Positions 27,354 through 36,303 of a stretch of 64,000 nucleotides of DNA are shown here, one piece after another. Positions within the stretch are counted from its first letter, which is position 1, and the number at the start of each line of letters is the position of its first letter. The stretch spans positions 1-64,000 of the forward strand of contig JAHHHL010000024.1 in NCBI GenBank assembly GCA_019359375.1. The letters run 5' to 3'. The translations under genes and the position numbers were made by a program. The notes beneath the pieces are model-generated. The model saw only the letters and a list, made by a program, of their open reading frames with translations. It was not told the origin of the DNA and did no database searches. Source of the stretch: Lyngbya sp. HA4199-MV5 (GTDB lineage: Bacteria; Cyanobacteriota; Cyanobacteriia; Leptolyngbyales; Leptolyngbyaceae).

Positions 27354-29320
27354 GCGCCAAAACTCCGCTTCATGGACTCTAGTTCATGCTGCAAACGAGC
27401 GCGATCGAGACGGCTGAGCACTCGCGTCACCAGTTCTGGTCCCGCAACTGGCTTGCCAATAAAGTCATCAGCACCAGCCGCAAAGACTTGCTGAATGGAG
27501 GTCATATCAGTATGAGCGGTGACGACTAAAATAGGCAAATTACCCCACTGCACATCCTGACGCACGACCCGGCACAGGTCGATCCCATCAAAGGTGGGCA
27601 TTTCTAGATCCAGCACCAGCAAGTCGGGCTTGGTGACCGTCAGCACATCCCAAAACTGGCTCGAATCTTGTAGACTTGCCACTTCTAGCCCCCAGGGTTG
27701 CAGGTGGCTGTGCAGCCCTTCCAGCATCAGCGGATCATCATCGACGAGCAGCACCCTGGCATCCGTCGTGGAGGCACTGGGCAGGAGTTGCAGCAACGCT
27801 TCAAAAATTTGGGTTGTGCCGATCGCTTTGGGCAAAAAGCGCCGGACTCCTAACCGCGAGACGGTCACACGATCGACCAGGCGATCGTGCTCCGTCATCA
27901 CCAGAATGGGTACAGTCGGTAGTTGCACCCTCAACGCCTGTAGCAATGCCAGTACCGCTTCCACTTGATGGGGGGCGAGCGTCAGCAAAATCGCATCGGG
28001 TGCAAGCTGGTCAAGCATGGCGGGCACCCTCTCGATCTGAGGCGCAACCTCCAGACGAATGCCCCAGGCAGATGCGCCTGCTTGCAGTGGTTGAGTAAAG
28101 GTTGCCTCGTGATCAATCACCAGGACAAGAGGCGTTGCTTTTGATGGAGAAGCCGCGTTTAGGGGGGTGGGGGGACTTGTGAGCGCTTGTTTCAAGGCGG
28201 CAATCAGGTTGGCAAGGGCAGGGCGATCGGCGGGTGCTAACTCTGTGTGCAGCAACTGTTCGATCGCTCGTGCCAGTTGAGACCCTGTGCCATAGCCAAA
28301 AGAGCCTAACGCTCCTGCTAAGCGGTGTGCTTCCTGCGCCGCCTCCCGTTGTAAGCCCTGGTTCAGAGTGCCTTGCTGCAAAGCCACTTCGATCGGCTCT
28401 AGCCGCGCCACCCGATCAATGAAGGTACGTTGATACCGCTGTAAGACCTTGTTGACCGAAGCCAGCTTTGGGTCAGATCGCGTTTGATCAAAAAGGGGTG
28501 GCACGGCAACAGGTGCTTGTGGGAAAGCGTTAGCCGTTGGTACGATTACCGTTGGTGCGATTACCGTTGGTGCGATCGTGGAGACTTGAGGCGGAGCATT
28601 CAAGCGGTATCCCAAGCCATAAACCGTCTCTAGCAAATCTGCCGTCATGCCAGCAGCCTTCAACTTTTGCCGCAAATCTTTAATGAGATTGGTCACCGTA
28701 CCTTCACCGGGCAAAGCATCGATCGACCACAGGCGATCGAGAATGTCACTGCGGCTAAAGGCGCGCTGAGGGTTGTGTAGAAATAATTCCAGCAGGCTAT
28801 ATTCCTTGGGTGTGAGCGCGAGGGGTTCATCCGCATACGTGACATCTGCCGTATAGAGATTCAGCCGTAGCTTTTCCCACGTCAGCACCATCGGAGCCAA
28901 CGTCGTTTCGCGCCGCCGCAGCAACGCTCGTAGCCGTGCGAGCAATTCTGGCAGGTCGTAGGGCTTCGTGACATAATCATCGGCACCCGCATCCAAACCT
29001 TGCACCACATCCGCACTAGAATCTTTGGCGGTTAATAGTAGAATCGGCTTTTGAAAACCCTGGGCGCGAATCTCACGGCAAAGACGAATGCCATCCAGCT
29101 TCGGAATCTGCAAATCGAGTAAAATCAGCTCATAATCCCAGTTGGTTGCCAACTCTAGCCCCATTTCACCATCCGTTGCCACATCAACGGCATAGTGCTG
29201 GGCTGTCAGCACGTTCACCAGCGTGTCAACAACTGGCGCATCATCCTCTACCAAGAGAATTTTCACAACGAGAAGGCTGGTCGCAGTCAAATTTTGTCTC
29301 CTATGGAGCGTAACAGGCAT
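27350..29320 (-). CDS. Hybrid response regulator REC-wHTH-HPt-REC-REC
   Basis: 656 residues. REC1 (about 20-135: LVEDDAP, LILLDLQIPKLDG, TKPYD) is followed by an OmpR/PhoB-type winged helix (about 150-245), an HPt domain with phospho-histidine in AHRLAGALGSFG (about 331), REC2 (about 403-510) and REC3 (about 523-645). REC3 is complete (LLVDDDP, LLVLDLEMP, GKPV). REC2 lacks the phospho-acceptor aspartate, reading AILLTLAPHQ, so it is a pseudo-receiver. The start may be the ATG at 29320 or the GTG at 29266 (VKILLVEDD), which fits the receiver N-terminus better. First gene of the operon; overlaps the kinase gene by 4 bp. Confidence 0.92.
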   Translation of the reverse strand: MPVTLHRRQNLTATSLLVVKILLVEDDAPVVDTLVNVLTAQHYAVDVATDGEMGLELATNWDYELILLDLQIPKLDGIRLCREIRAQGFQKPILLLTAKDSSADVVQGLDAGADDYVTKPYDLPELLARLRALLRRRETTLAPMVLTWEKLRLNLYTADVTYADEPLALTPKEYSLLELFLHNPQRAFSRSDILDRLWSIDALPGEGTVTNLIKDLRQKLKAAGMTADLLETVYGLGYRLNAPPQVSTIAPTVIAPTVIVPTANAFPQAPVAVPPLFDQTRSDPKLASVNKVLQRYQRTFIDRVARLEPIEVALQQGTLNQGLQREAAQEAHRLAGALGSFGYGTGSQLARAIEQLLHTELAPADRPALANLIAALKQALTSPPTPLNAASPSKATPLVLVIDHEATFTQPLQAGASAWGIRLEVAPQIERVPAMLDQLAPDAILLTLAPHQVEAVLALLQALRVQLPTVPILVMTEHDRLVDRVTVSRLGVRRFLPKAIGTTQIFEALLQLLPSASTTDARVLLVDDDPLMLEGLHSHLQPWGLEVASLQDSSQFWDVLTVTKPDLLVLDLEMPTFDGIDLCRVVRQDVQWGNLPILVVTAHTDMTSIQQVFAAGADDFIGKPVAGPELVTRVLSRLDRARLQHELESMKRSFGA

Positions 29321-29449
29321 CCATAGACTTGTGCAACGGGAAGGTGCGATCGCTCTGTTGGTGGGGATCAGCCGTTAGCGGTCAGCCATCAGCGTTTGTA
29401 GACTGACAACTGACCGCTATGGTTTACAACACGTATTTCTCTGCGGATC

Positions 29450-31027
29450 CTAAGCGTCGATCGTCACAGCCCCCTGTGGATACGCCACACATGCCAACGC
29501 ATAGCCAGCTTGCTTGTCAGTCGCACTGAGCGCCGAGGGTGGCGTGTCATACCGGACGTTACCCTGGCGGACGTGTACTTTGCAGGCACCACAGGCACCA
29601 ACACGGCAAGCATGGCGAATCTGAATGCCTTCTTGCTCTGCTAGCTCCAGAATAGAGGCGGTGTCATCAACGGGGAGTTGTCGCTCCGCTTTGAGGAAGT
29701 GAACCATCGGACTGGCATGAGCAGGCGCGGGTTTGGCGGGGGCAGACTTTGTTGGCGAGAGCGTCTGTGTTTGAAGTCCATTACCGTTGCCGTTGCCATT
29801 GCCATTGCCATTGCGGACGATCGCCGTTTCGGATTCGGTGCGCCAGACGGTAGCTGCTGCTTCTCGTGGAGCGGGTTTGGCTTTTTTGCTGCGACCAAAG
29901 CTTTCTTCCTGGTAGTTCTGCATGGGGAATTTCATGGTTTCCAGGAGCGATCGCGCGCCGTCCATAAATCCCTCTGGACCGCAGACATAGACCGATCGCT
30001 CCATCAGATCTGGGGCAACCATGTGCAGCATTGAGCTAGAGATCCGTCCGGTTAACCCCATCCAGGCGTGTTGCAGGGGTTTTTGGGTCAGCGTAATGGC
30101 GAGATGGAAGTTTGGCATTTGCGCCGCGATCGTTTCTAACTCTGTGCGGAAGATGATGTCTTCGGGGGTACGAGCGCTGTGTAAAAAGATAATGTCACAG
30201 TCTGCCAGCGTATCTTGCACCCAGCGAGACATCGACATCATCGGTGTAATGCCACTGCCAGCCGAAATGAGCAGCAGTTTGGGCGGCAAGTTGGGCAAAC
30301 AGGTGAAGTGACCTAACGCACCGCCCATAAACTGGACACGATCGCCCACCTTGAGATGATCATGCATCCAGTTGGAAACCATACCTGCTGGGGCATCGGG
30401 CTGATCTGAGGGCGCAGGCACGCGCTTAATGGTCACACTGAGGTGATGGGGACGCGTCGGCGAGGATGAAATGGAATACGAACGAACGACGGGTTTACCA
30501 TCAATGTCGATCGCCAGATTAACAAACTGTCCTGGCTTATAGTTAAACAGCACAGGCGAGTCTGCAACGAAACAAAACGTCTTAGCATCGGGCGTTTCAT
30601 CAATGATGCGGCAGCAACGGCACAGCAAATCTTCACCCGACCAGGTGGCTTCTGGCAACACAACGGAGGCATAGGTTTCTAACCCTGCTGCTGATGGAAT
30701 GGAAGACGGTGCCGTAATTCCTTCCACATACAAAAAGGTTTCTCCCAATTGCAGGATATCCGCCAGGTGCAGTTCATGCTGTTCTTTGGCAGCAATGCTT
30801 TTGCCATTGAGCGATGACCCAAAGCTGCTACCCATATCCGTAAAGTAATAGGCATCACCCAGGTAGACAATTTTGCCATGCACCCGACTGACTTCTGGGT
30901 TTGGCAAGACCAGATCACAGGTGGTACTGCGCCCAATGAGCCATTCCATCTTTTCAGGATGGGATTGCTTCAATTGATGAATTTGAAACTGCTGTTGCTC
31001 GAAGTTAATTGACTTTAAGGTCAACAT
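29450..31027 (-). CDS. FHA domain - ferredoxin-reductase-like - 2Fe-2S ferredoxin fusion oxidoreductase
   Basis: 525 residues. An FHA phosphothreonine-binding domain comes first (about 1-95; GRSTTCDLVLPNPEVSRVHGKI and GSSFGSSLNGKSI). An FAD domain follows (RSYSISSS at about 182) and then an NAD(P) domain (ISAGSGITPMMSM at about 255). A low-complexity Asn-Gly linker sits near 407. A plant-type 2Fe-2S domain closes the protein, with HACRVGACGACKV (about 475) and the last ligand in ALACVAYP. The reductase-ferredoxin half resembles the Hcr/hybrid-cluster reductase family. The start is the ATG at 31025-31027 (MLTLKSINFE). Third gene of a kinase/Fe-S trio. Confidence 0.9.
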   Translation of the reverse strand: MLTLKSINFEQQQFQIHQLKQSHPEKMEWLIGRSTTCDLVLPNPEVSRVHGKIVYLGDAYYFTDMGSSFGSSLNGKSIAAKEQHELHLADILQLGETFLYVEGITAPSSIPSAAGLETYASVVLPEATWSGEDLLCRCCRIIDETPDAKTFCFVADSPVLFNYKPGQFVNLAIDIDGKPVVRSYSISSSPTRPHHLSVTIKRVPAPSDQPDAPAGMVSNWMHDHLKVGDRVQFMGGALGHFTCLPNLPPKLLLISAGSGITPMMSMSRWVQDTLADCDIIFLHSARTPEDIIFRTELETIAAQMPNFHLAITLTQKPLQHAWMGLTGRISSSMLHMVAPDLMERSVYVCGPEGFMDGARSLLETMKFPMQNYQEESFGRSKKAKPAPREAAATVWRTESETAIVRNGNGNGNGNGNGLQTQTLSPTKSAPAKPAPAHASPMVHFLKAERQLPVDDTASILELAEQEGIQIRHACRVGACGACKVHVRQGNVRYDTPPSALSATDKQAGYALACVAYPQGAVTIDA

Positions 31028-31045
31028 AGGCGTGTAGATTCCTTT

Positions 31046-31087
31046 GCAAAGAGTGTAGGGCAAAGAGTGTAGGGCAAAGAGTGTAGG
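31046..31087. repeat. 14-bp tandem repeat, three perfect copies
   Basis: GCAAAGAGTGTAGG occurs three times in succession in the 144-bp gap between the membrane Fe-S gene and the FHA-reductase gene, within the 5' leader of the latter. Copy number may vary between strains. Confidence 0.85.
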
Positions 31088-31171
31088 GCGATCGCGTGGG
31101 GGGAACGCTGTTGCCGCTCTAGCGCTGTAAGCACTCAGCGGTGAATTTTGTCGATGGAACCAATGGAACCG

Positions 31172-32902
31172 TTAGCTACGGGCACGTTTGGTTGATGGTT
31201 TTTTGAGCGGTCGGGCGATCGTTCTTGCCATCGTGTCTTCATCATGAATTTGAGGTGAAAACGGTTGGGCACCAGCCGCCGTGAAAATTTGGGGATGGGT
31301 GGCGGCGATCGCTTCAAGCGCTGCAAAATGATCCGCATCTTTGAGTTTCAGATCTTGTCGAAGTTTTTGACAGAATTCAAAACTGCTGGATGTATCGGTT
31401 GCCTGCTGCTGGAGTAGATCCAGCACAACCCCTGTGTACGTATGCAGCCGTAACTGTTGCGAGAAGCCCTGCAACACTTTGACCAGCGTGTAAATTTCGT
31501 CGGGAGTAAGCTCGTCGATCGAGCGCCCATCCAGCAGGGATGGATCCAGTTCAAGCTTGTGCAGTTGTTTCCGCAGACTGTTTGCCATGTTCTCGCGTTC
31601 ATACTGACCGTGGGTGCGCTTGATGGTACGGTACAGCCACAGCGAACCGACCAAAACAATCAGTGCATTGAAGGCTAGCAGCGGCCAGTAGGGTAAACGG
31701 TTCAACGATGGACGTGCGCCGTAAGAAAAGAATGTCCAGAACGAGACGATCGTAAATAAGGTAAACGCGATGTGTTGCGCCTGCTCTGCCGACACGGGGC
31801 GACCCCGAAAGGTGATTCTGCGGCATAGTTTCTCTACAATGATGCCGATCGTATAGGTGATAGCAACCAGCACAAAATAGGTGATGAACACCGCCGCTAT
31901 TTTAGGAATGGGAATGGTGTGACCATAGATGTAAAACCCCGTATCCATGATTTTGGCAAGCTGATCTTCTTCATGTGTCCACGCGCCTGTGAAGTAATAG
32001 TCCCAGTTGCCCGCATAAAGGTAGTAGTACAGGTAGAAGGCGATCACCATGCCCAAGTAGCCGTACTGCACCAGACGACGACCTGGTTTATTGAGTTCAG
32101 CCCAATACGTCTTCTCCGCATCAATATCAATACAGGGAGATTTGCAACTTACACAAGCACTCTGCTCTTTACCCGTCTTAGGATCAACCATACGGCACAT
32201 GGATTGGGTGACAGCCGCTTTGGGTTGCAGATGGTTTTGACTTCCCAACAACGATCGCGGTCCTGTATACACCGTTTGCACGATCGCCATCGGGCAGAAG
32301 TATTGACACCAGCTTTTGCCCGCATACAGGAATCCCACAAACATCGAGCAGGAAATGCTAAAGAGTAGAAAGCTACCTAGTGCCACGCGATCGGAATTCA
32401 CAAAGAGGATCCGCAGCCACAACCCCAGCACAAACAGACTGAACTGCACATACAAATGGTTGCGTCCCAACCAGGACTTTTCACCAATGACAACCACTTC
32501 CCAACGCGCTTCACCCGTGATGGGATCAACCACCTTGCGCTTCCGCTGTAGCCCCAACGCACGGGGAATTTGTGACATGAAAGAGAGAGGACAAATGCGC
32601 CGCCAAAACTCATGTCCAAGCACGAGCAAAATGAAAATACCCGCTGGTACAATCATTGCCCACCACATAATGGCACTCATGGAAAAAGGCTGTTCTGGTA
32701 AGCAAGCCTCTCGGATTTTGGTACACTTTGCCGGGTCTAGATAAATTTCTGGCTGTAGGTGAAACGGGCTTCCCACAGCTTCTGGAGTCGTAAACATCGG
32801 CGTAATCGGATCATAGAAAAATGACGCAATTAACACCAGCCAGCCGAGAGTGAGAAGCCAGCGAACCCGATGCATGGTGGTTTCAGAAACGTTATGCAGC
32901 AT
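31172..32902 (-). CDS. Polytopic membrane 4Fe-4S protein (NosR/NapH-like)
   Basis: 576 residues with about seven hydrophobic segments and three cysteine clusters: ICPLSF (about 99), WCQYFCPM (about 199) and CVSCKSPC (about 250). This layout resembles the membrane iron-sulfur proteins NosR, NapH and YccM, which pass electrons across the membrane. The N-terminal flavin domain of NosR is absent. The C-terminal about 150 residues are soluble and of unknown fold, ending in a basic tail (KKPSTKRARS). It sits between a Ser/Thr kinase and an FHA flavoprotein, suggesting a membrane partner for that reductase. An ATG at 32875 is an alternative start. Confidence 0.82.
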   Translation of the reverse strand: MLHNVSETTMHRVRWLLTLGWLVLIASFFYDPITPMFTTPEAVGSPFHLQPEIYLDPAKCTKIREACLPEQPFSMSAIMWWAMIVPAGIFILLVLGHEFWRRICPLSFMSQIPRALGLQRKRKVVDPITGEARWEVVVIGEKSWLGRNHLYVQFSLFVLGLWLRILFVNSDRVALGSFLLFSISCSMFVGFLYAGKSWCQYFCPMAIVQTVYTGPRSLLGSQNHLQPKAAVTQSMCRMVDPKTGKEQSACVSCKSPCIDIDAEKTYWAELNKPGRRLVQYGYLGMVIAFYLYYYLYAGNWDYYFTGAWTHEEDQLAKIMDTGFYIYGHTIPIPKIAAVFITYFVLVAITYTIGIIVEKLCRRITFRGRPVSAEQAQHIAFTLFTIVSFWTFFSYGARPSLNRLPYWPLLAFNALIVLVGSLWLYRTIKRTHGQYERENMANSLRKQLHKLELDPSLLDGRSIDELTPDEIYTLVKVLQGFSQQLRLHTYTGVVLDLLQQQATDTSSSFEFCQKLRQDLKLKDADHFAALEAIAATHPQIFTAAGAQPFSPQIHDEDTMARTIARPLKKPSTKRARS

Positions 32903-33009
32903 ACGTCTTACCTTTGGTTGAAATCATGAGTGGCTAAGTTGAGTTGTGACAAAGGAGTTGTGAGAAATGAGGGGCAACGTCCATCTGTCTGGTTTTGGTG
33001 GTTTGGTCG

Positions 33010-34938
33010 CTATTGAATATTGCTGGCGTTGAGCTGCCAGACACGCAGCCGTCGATCGGCACTCCAACTGACCAAATAGCGATGGTTAGGGCTAAGCGCT
33101 ACGCCTAAATTTTGCCCTAGCGCACCCGATTCTCGTTGCACCAGCCGTCCTGCCTTACGCATCCAGACTCGAATGCTGCCGTTGTCGTGAACCGTCACAA
33201 TGTTTTGCTCATTAAATGACGTGGCGATCGCATTGGCTGACTCTTGAGGGAACACAGTCGCCAGTTCTTCACGTTTGAGATCCCACATTAACCCCCGATC
33301 TTTGCCAACGCTAAACAGCATGTGGTTGTCGGCAACCTGCAACCCATCGATCGCGGCGGTATGCCCGACAAAGGTACGCACGAGCTTGCCAGAACTGAGA
33401 TCCCAAACTTGAATCTGTCGGGCTGACGCATCTGCACGAGCGCTGTCACTGCTGGCACTAATCAGGCGATCGGAGTCACCGTAAGTTAGTGCCGTCACCC
33501 CACCATGCAGAAGCTTGATGGTTTGCAGCCGCACGCCCGTTTGAGCATTCCAACGGCGGATTTTACCTTCTTTACAACCGCTGACCACTGTACTGCCATC
33601 GGGACTAATCGCTACGGCTGCCACAGGTTGTCGATGCCCTTCAAAAGACCGTAACAGCCTTCCAGTCGTCAGATCCCATAAATCCACCGCGCCATCTTCA
33701 CGTCCACTGACAAGCAATTTGCTATTCTGGCTGATGTTTAAGGCAGTAATGGTAGCCCCGTGCTTCGTCAATGTGTTGTACACGGTGCCTGTGGGCAGTG
33801 TCCACAAGCGAAGCGTATGATCTGATCCAGCGGTGACAAGAATGCGATTGTTTGGCGCAATCACCATGCGATCGACCCCAGACTGTACAGCGACATCGTG
33901 CATCATGGTCAATTTCACCTCTGATGGTTGAAACCGCTGCTCTAGCTGATGCAGCCATAATTCAGGCAACTGACCCTGCGTGCGACCATACTGAATACCC
34001 ACCACACCCAGCAAGATTCCTGCCAGCGCTGGGACAGCCACCTTAAGTCTCAACCCTTGCAAGCCACCCACTCCTGGCTGTTGAAACCGTTTTTTGATGG
34101 GTAAGGCTTGCAGGTCTGCCAACGCTTCGGCTGCTTGCTCGTAGCGATCGCGAAAATTACTTTGCACCATGCGATTTAGAATCGCAATGAGGCGAGGGTT
34201 AAGAGTGGAATTGGGTAAATGGCTTTGCCAATCCAGTTGCCCCGAAATAAGATCACGCTGAAACTGTCGCGGGGAAACGCCTGTCAGGAGGTGAATGACT
34301 AGAATACCTAACGCGTAAAGGTCACTATTGCACTGAGGATAGCCCAGCTTTTGCTCATCCGGCATGTAATCGGGTGTCCCGATCGCCATTTGAAGGGCAT
34401 TCGTAACAGACGATGCAGACGAATCAGAGGGCGTTTCAGGTATTTGACAAGCCGCCCCAAAATCAATCAGCACCAGCTTGCCATCCCGCTTCCGACGAAT
34501 GATATTGCTGGGTTTGATGTCGCAGTGAACAATGCGGTGGGAATGAAGGTACGTCAGAATCGACAGCATTTCTGACAATAGCTTCACTGCTGCTTCTGTT
34601 GTCAGATGCTGTTGACGGGTCAGCCAATGGCGTAAGCTTTCGCCCTCAATATACTCCTGAATTAAATAAGCCTGTTCCTGCTCATGGTTATAAGCCAGGA
34701 GCGTTGGAATTTGAGTGTGATGTTGCCCTAGCTGCTCCAAAAGCTTTGCTTCAGTTTCAAATAACTGCAAGGCTGCTTCTAGCGAAAGGCTGCTGTCATC
34801 GGATAGTTGAAGTGATTTGACAACACACAGCGGATGATGGGGCAGGTATTTGTCACGAGCCAGATAGGTTTCGCTAAACCCACCACCACCAAGCTTCTCT
34901 AGAATGAGATAACGTCCTGTCAATAGTTGCCCAATCAT
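33010..34938 (-). CDS. Serine/threonine protein kinase with C-terminal WD40 repeats
   Basis: 642 residues. The kinase domain (about 8-280) has the glycine loop LGGGGFSETYLARD, lysine in VVKSL, catalytic loop HCDIKPSNII and metal motif LIDFGAA. The catalytic-loop arginine of HRD is replaced by cysteine, as is common in cyanobacterial kinases. A hydrophobic helix near 300-317 (AVPALAGILLGVVGIQYG) probably anchors it. A WD40 propeller fills about 345-640 (for example HTLRLWTLPTG, GAVDLWDLTTGRLLRSFEGH). First gene of a leftward trio with the membrane Fe-S and FHA-reductase genes (107 and 144 bp gaps). Confidence 0.93.
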   Translation of the reverse strand: MIGQLLTGRYLILEKLGGGGFSETYLARDKYLPHHPLCVVKSLQLSDDSSLSLEAALQLFETEAKLLEQLGQHHTQIPTLLAYNHEQEQAYLIQEYIEGESLRHWLTRQQHLTTEAAVKLLSEMLSILTYLHSHRIVHCDIKPSNIIRRKRDGKLVLIDFGAACQIPETPSDSSASSVTNALQMAIGTPDYMPDEQKLGYPQCNSDLYALGILVIHLLTGVSPRQFQRDLISGQLDWQSHLPNSTLNPRLIAILNRMVQSNFRDRYEQAAEALADLQALPIKKRFQQPGVGGLQGLRLKVAVPALAGILLGVVGIQYGRTQGQLPELWLHQLEQRFQPSEVKLTMMHDVAVQSGVDRMVIAPNNRILVTAGSDHTLRLWTLPTGTVYNTLTKHGATITALNISQNSKLLVSGREDGAVDLWDLTTGRLLRSFEGHRQPVAAVAISPDGSTVVSGCKEGKIRRWNAQTGVRLQTIKLLHGGVTALTYGDSDRLISASSDSARADASARQIQVWDLSSGKLVRTFVGHTAAIDGLQVADNHMLFSVGKDRGLMWDLKREELATVFPQESANAIATSFNEQNIVTVHDNGSIRVWMRKAGRLVQRESGALGQNLGVALSPNHRYLVSWSADRRLRVWQLNASNIQ

Positions 34939-36303
34939 ACCAATTCAACCTTTTGTGAGGTTCTGACGACACCGTGCGGTTTCAGGATCTACAAGGAATT
35001 TAATACTGATCAGCAGCTTTTACTTTGTTGCAGCCCCATTCTGGCTATAGAGGCGTGAATGATCACGTCTCTATGATCGATCGAGTGCTGCAATGAAAAG
35101 CTCAATGGCTGCAATACTGGGAATACCCGATTAAGGCTATCGTGAATGCCGCAGTTGCAACTGCGATCGCTCCATCACACCGAATGAGCTGTCAAATCAA
35201 ATTTGACAAGCCGTAAAAATCTAGAAGCTCTAACGAGGTTAGAGTTTGATTAATCAAAGCGCTTTGAACGTCTCCCAGCAAGGCAATATAGCCGATCGTT
35301 CTAGCGCAGTACAGGTGAACGTTGTACAGACTAACACAGTATGAAATGTTTGCCAGTGTGAATCACGCCACAGAGACCCACAGTAAGAGATCCAAACAGT
35401 GAGAGTCCAACAAGAGGGGTAGATGAAACCTTACTGGCTTAAGCTTGTTTGAGCTTGATCGTTTTTGCTGAATCAATCCCTAGCTAGATGCTTCCGTAAA
35501 TTATAGTCGTCAGAAACACCCGTGTCCATCTCTTATGCCAGAACTCGGCGTACAAAGTAGAGCTAGTATAACTGGAACCCGCTTGGTGCTACTGTTCTAA
35601 TTAGTTTTAGCGCTGTCTCGGCAGCCGCTAACTGGCACAGGGAGAAAAAGGAGTTTAGCAAAAGTAGAAAGTCAAAGAAAGCGATTTCACTCTGGAAAAG
35701 CTTTATTCAAAGCTACTCAAAACGCAGAAAACGTTGCTGTGACAATCTACAAACAAGCATATAGTAGAGATCTAGCAAGTATGAAATGCACAACGATAGG
35801 GGCATAGAGCCAAACCTTGTGAATGCCAGCGTGACGCAGAAGTACAGCACCAATGAGTTAGAATGGGTGCGCGAAGCGAATCGCCGTGTAGCGATCATGA
35901 GCAACGCCTAAGAAAAGTGCCTGAGAAAAGCAATGGCTAGTTTAGGACTTGTCGCTTTTTATAGCGACTGTTAAAGTAGCGAACCTGAGCTAGAATCACA
36001 TCTGCCAACCCTGCATGGGTGCATCGAACAAAACGGAAGCAAATTGGTCACAGGTTTTTGCTAAAAGCAAAAGAAACTAAACCAATGAGGCTTTTGTTCA
36101 GCTTTTTTCTCACCTTTAAACCAGTAAACCTTTAGTAGCGGAAGAATCGCGTTTGAAATGTCGAGCACTGGTCGAGCCTCGATCGCAACAAGTGCCAATA
36201 CACTCTCTCAATGACGCGCCTTCCAGACCAGTACAGAGCCTTCAAACAATCTACAGCTCGTTGCTGGTGTCGCTCTCTTTGCATGTAAGGATTACACTGA
36301 AAT
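34939..36303. other. Long intergenic region upstream of the kinase trio
   Basis: About 1.36 kb between divergent transcription units with no convincing gene on either strand. One 62-codon frame at about 35713-35904 overlaps a GCGAAGCGAATCGCCGTGTAGC palindromic-repeat patch and lacks family features. The stretch is A/T-richer than the genes around it. It must contain both promoters and could hide a small RNA that I cannot identify. Confidence 0.45.

Noticed and set aside
35713-35904. 62-codon leftward frame in the long gap
   Set aside because: The sequence overlaps a GCGAAGCG-type palindromic repeat and shows no family character or ribosome-binding site.
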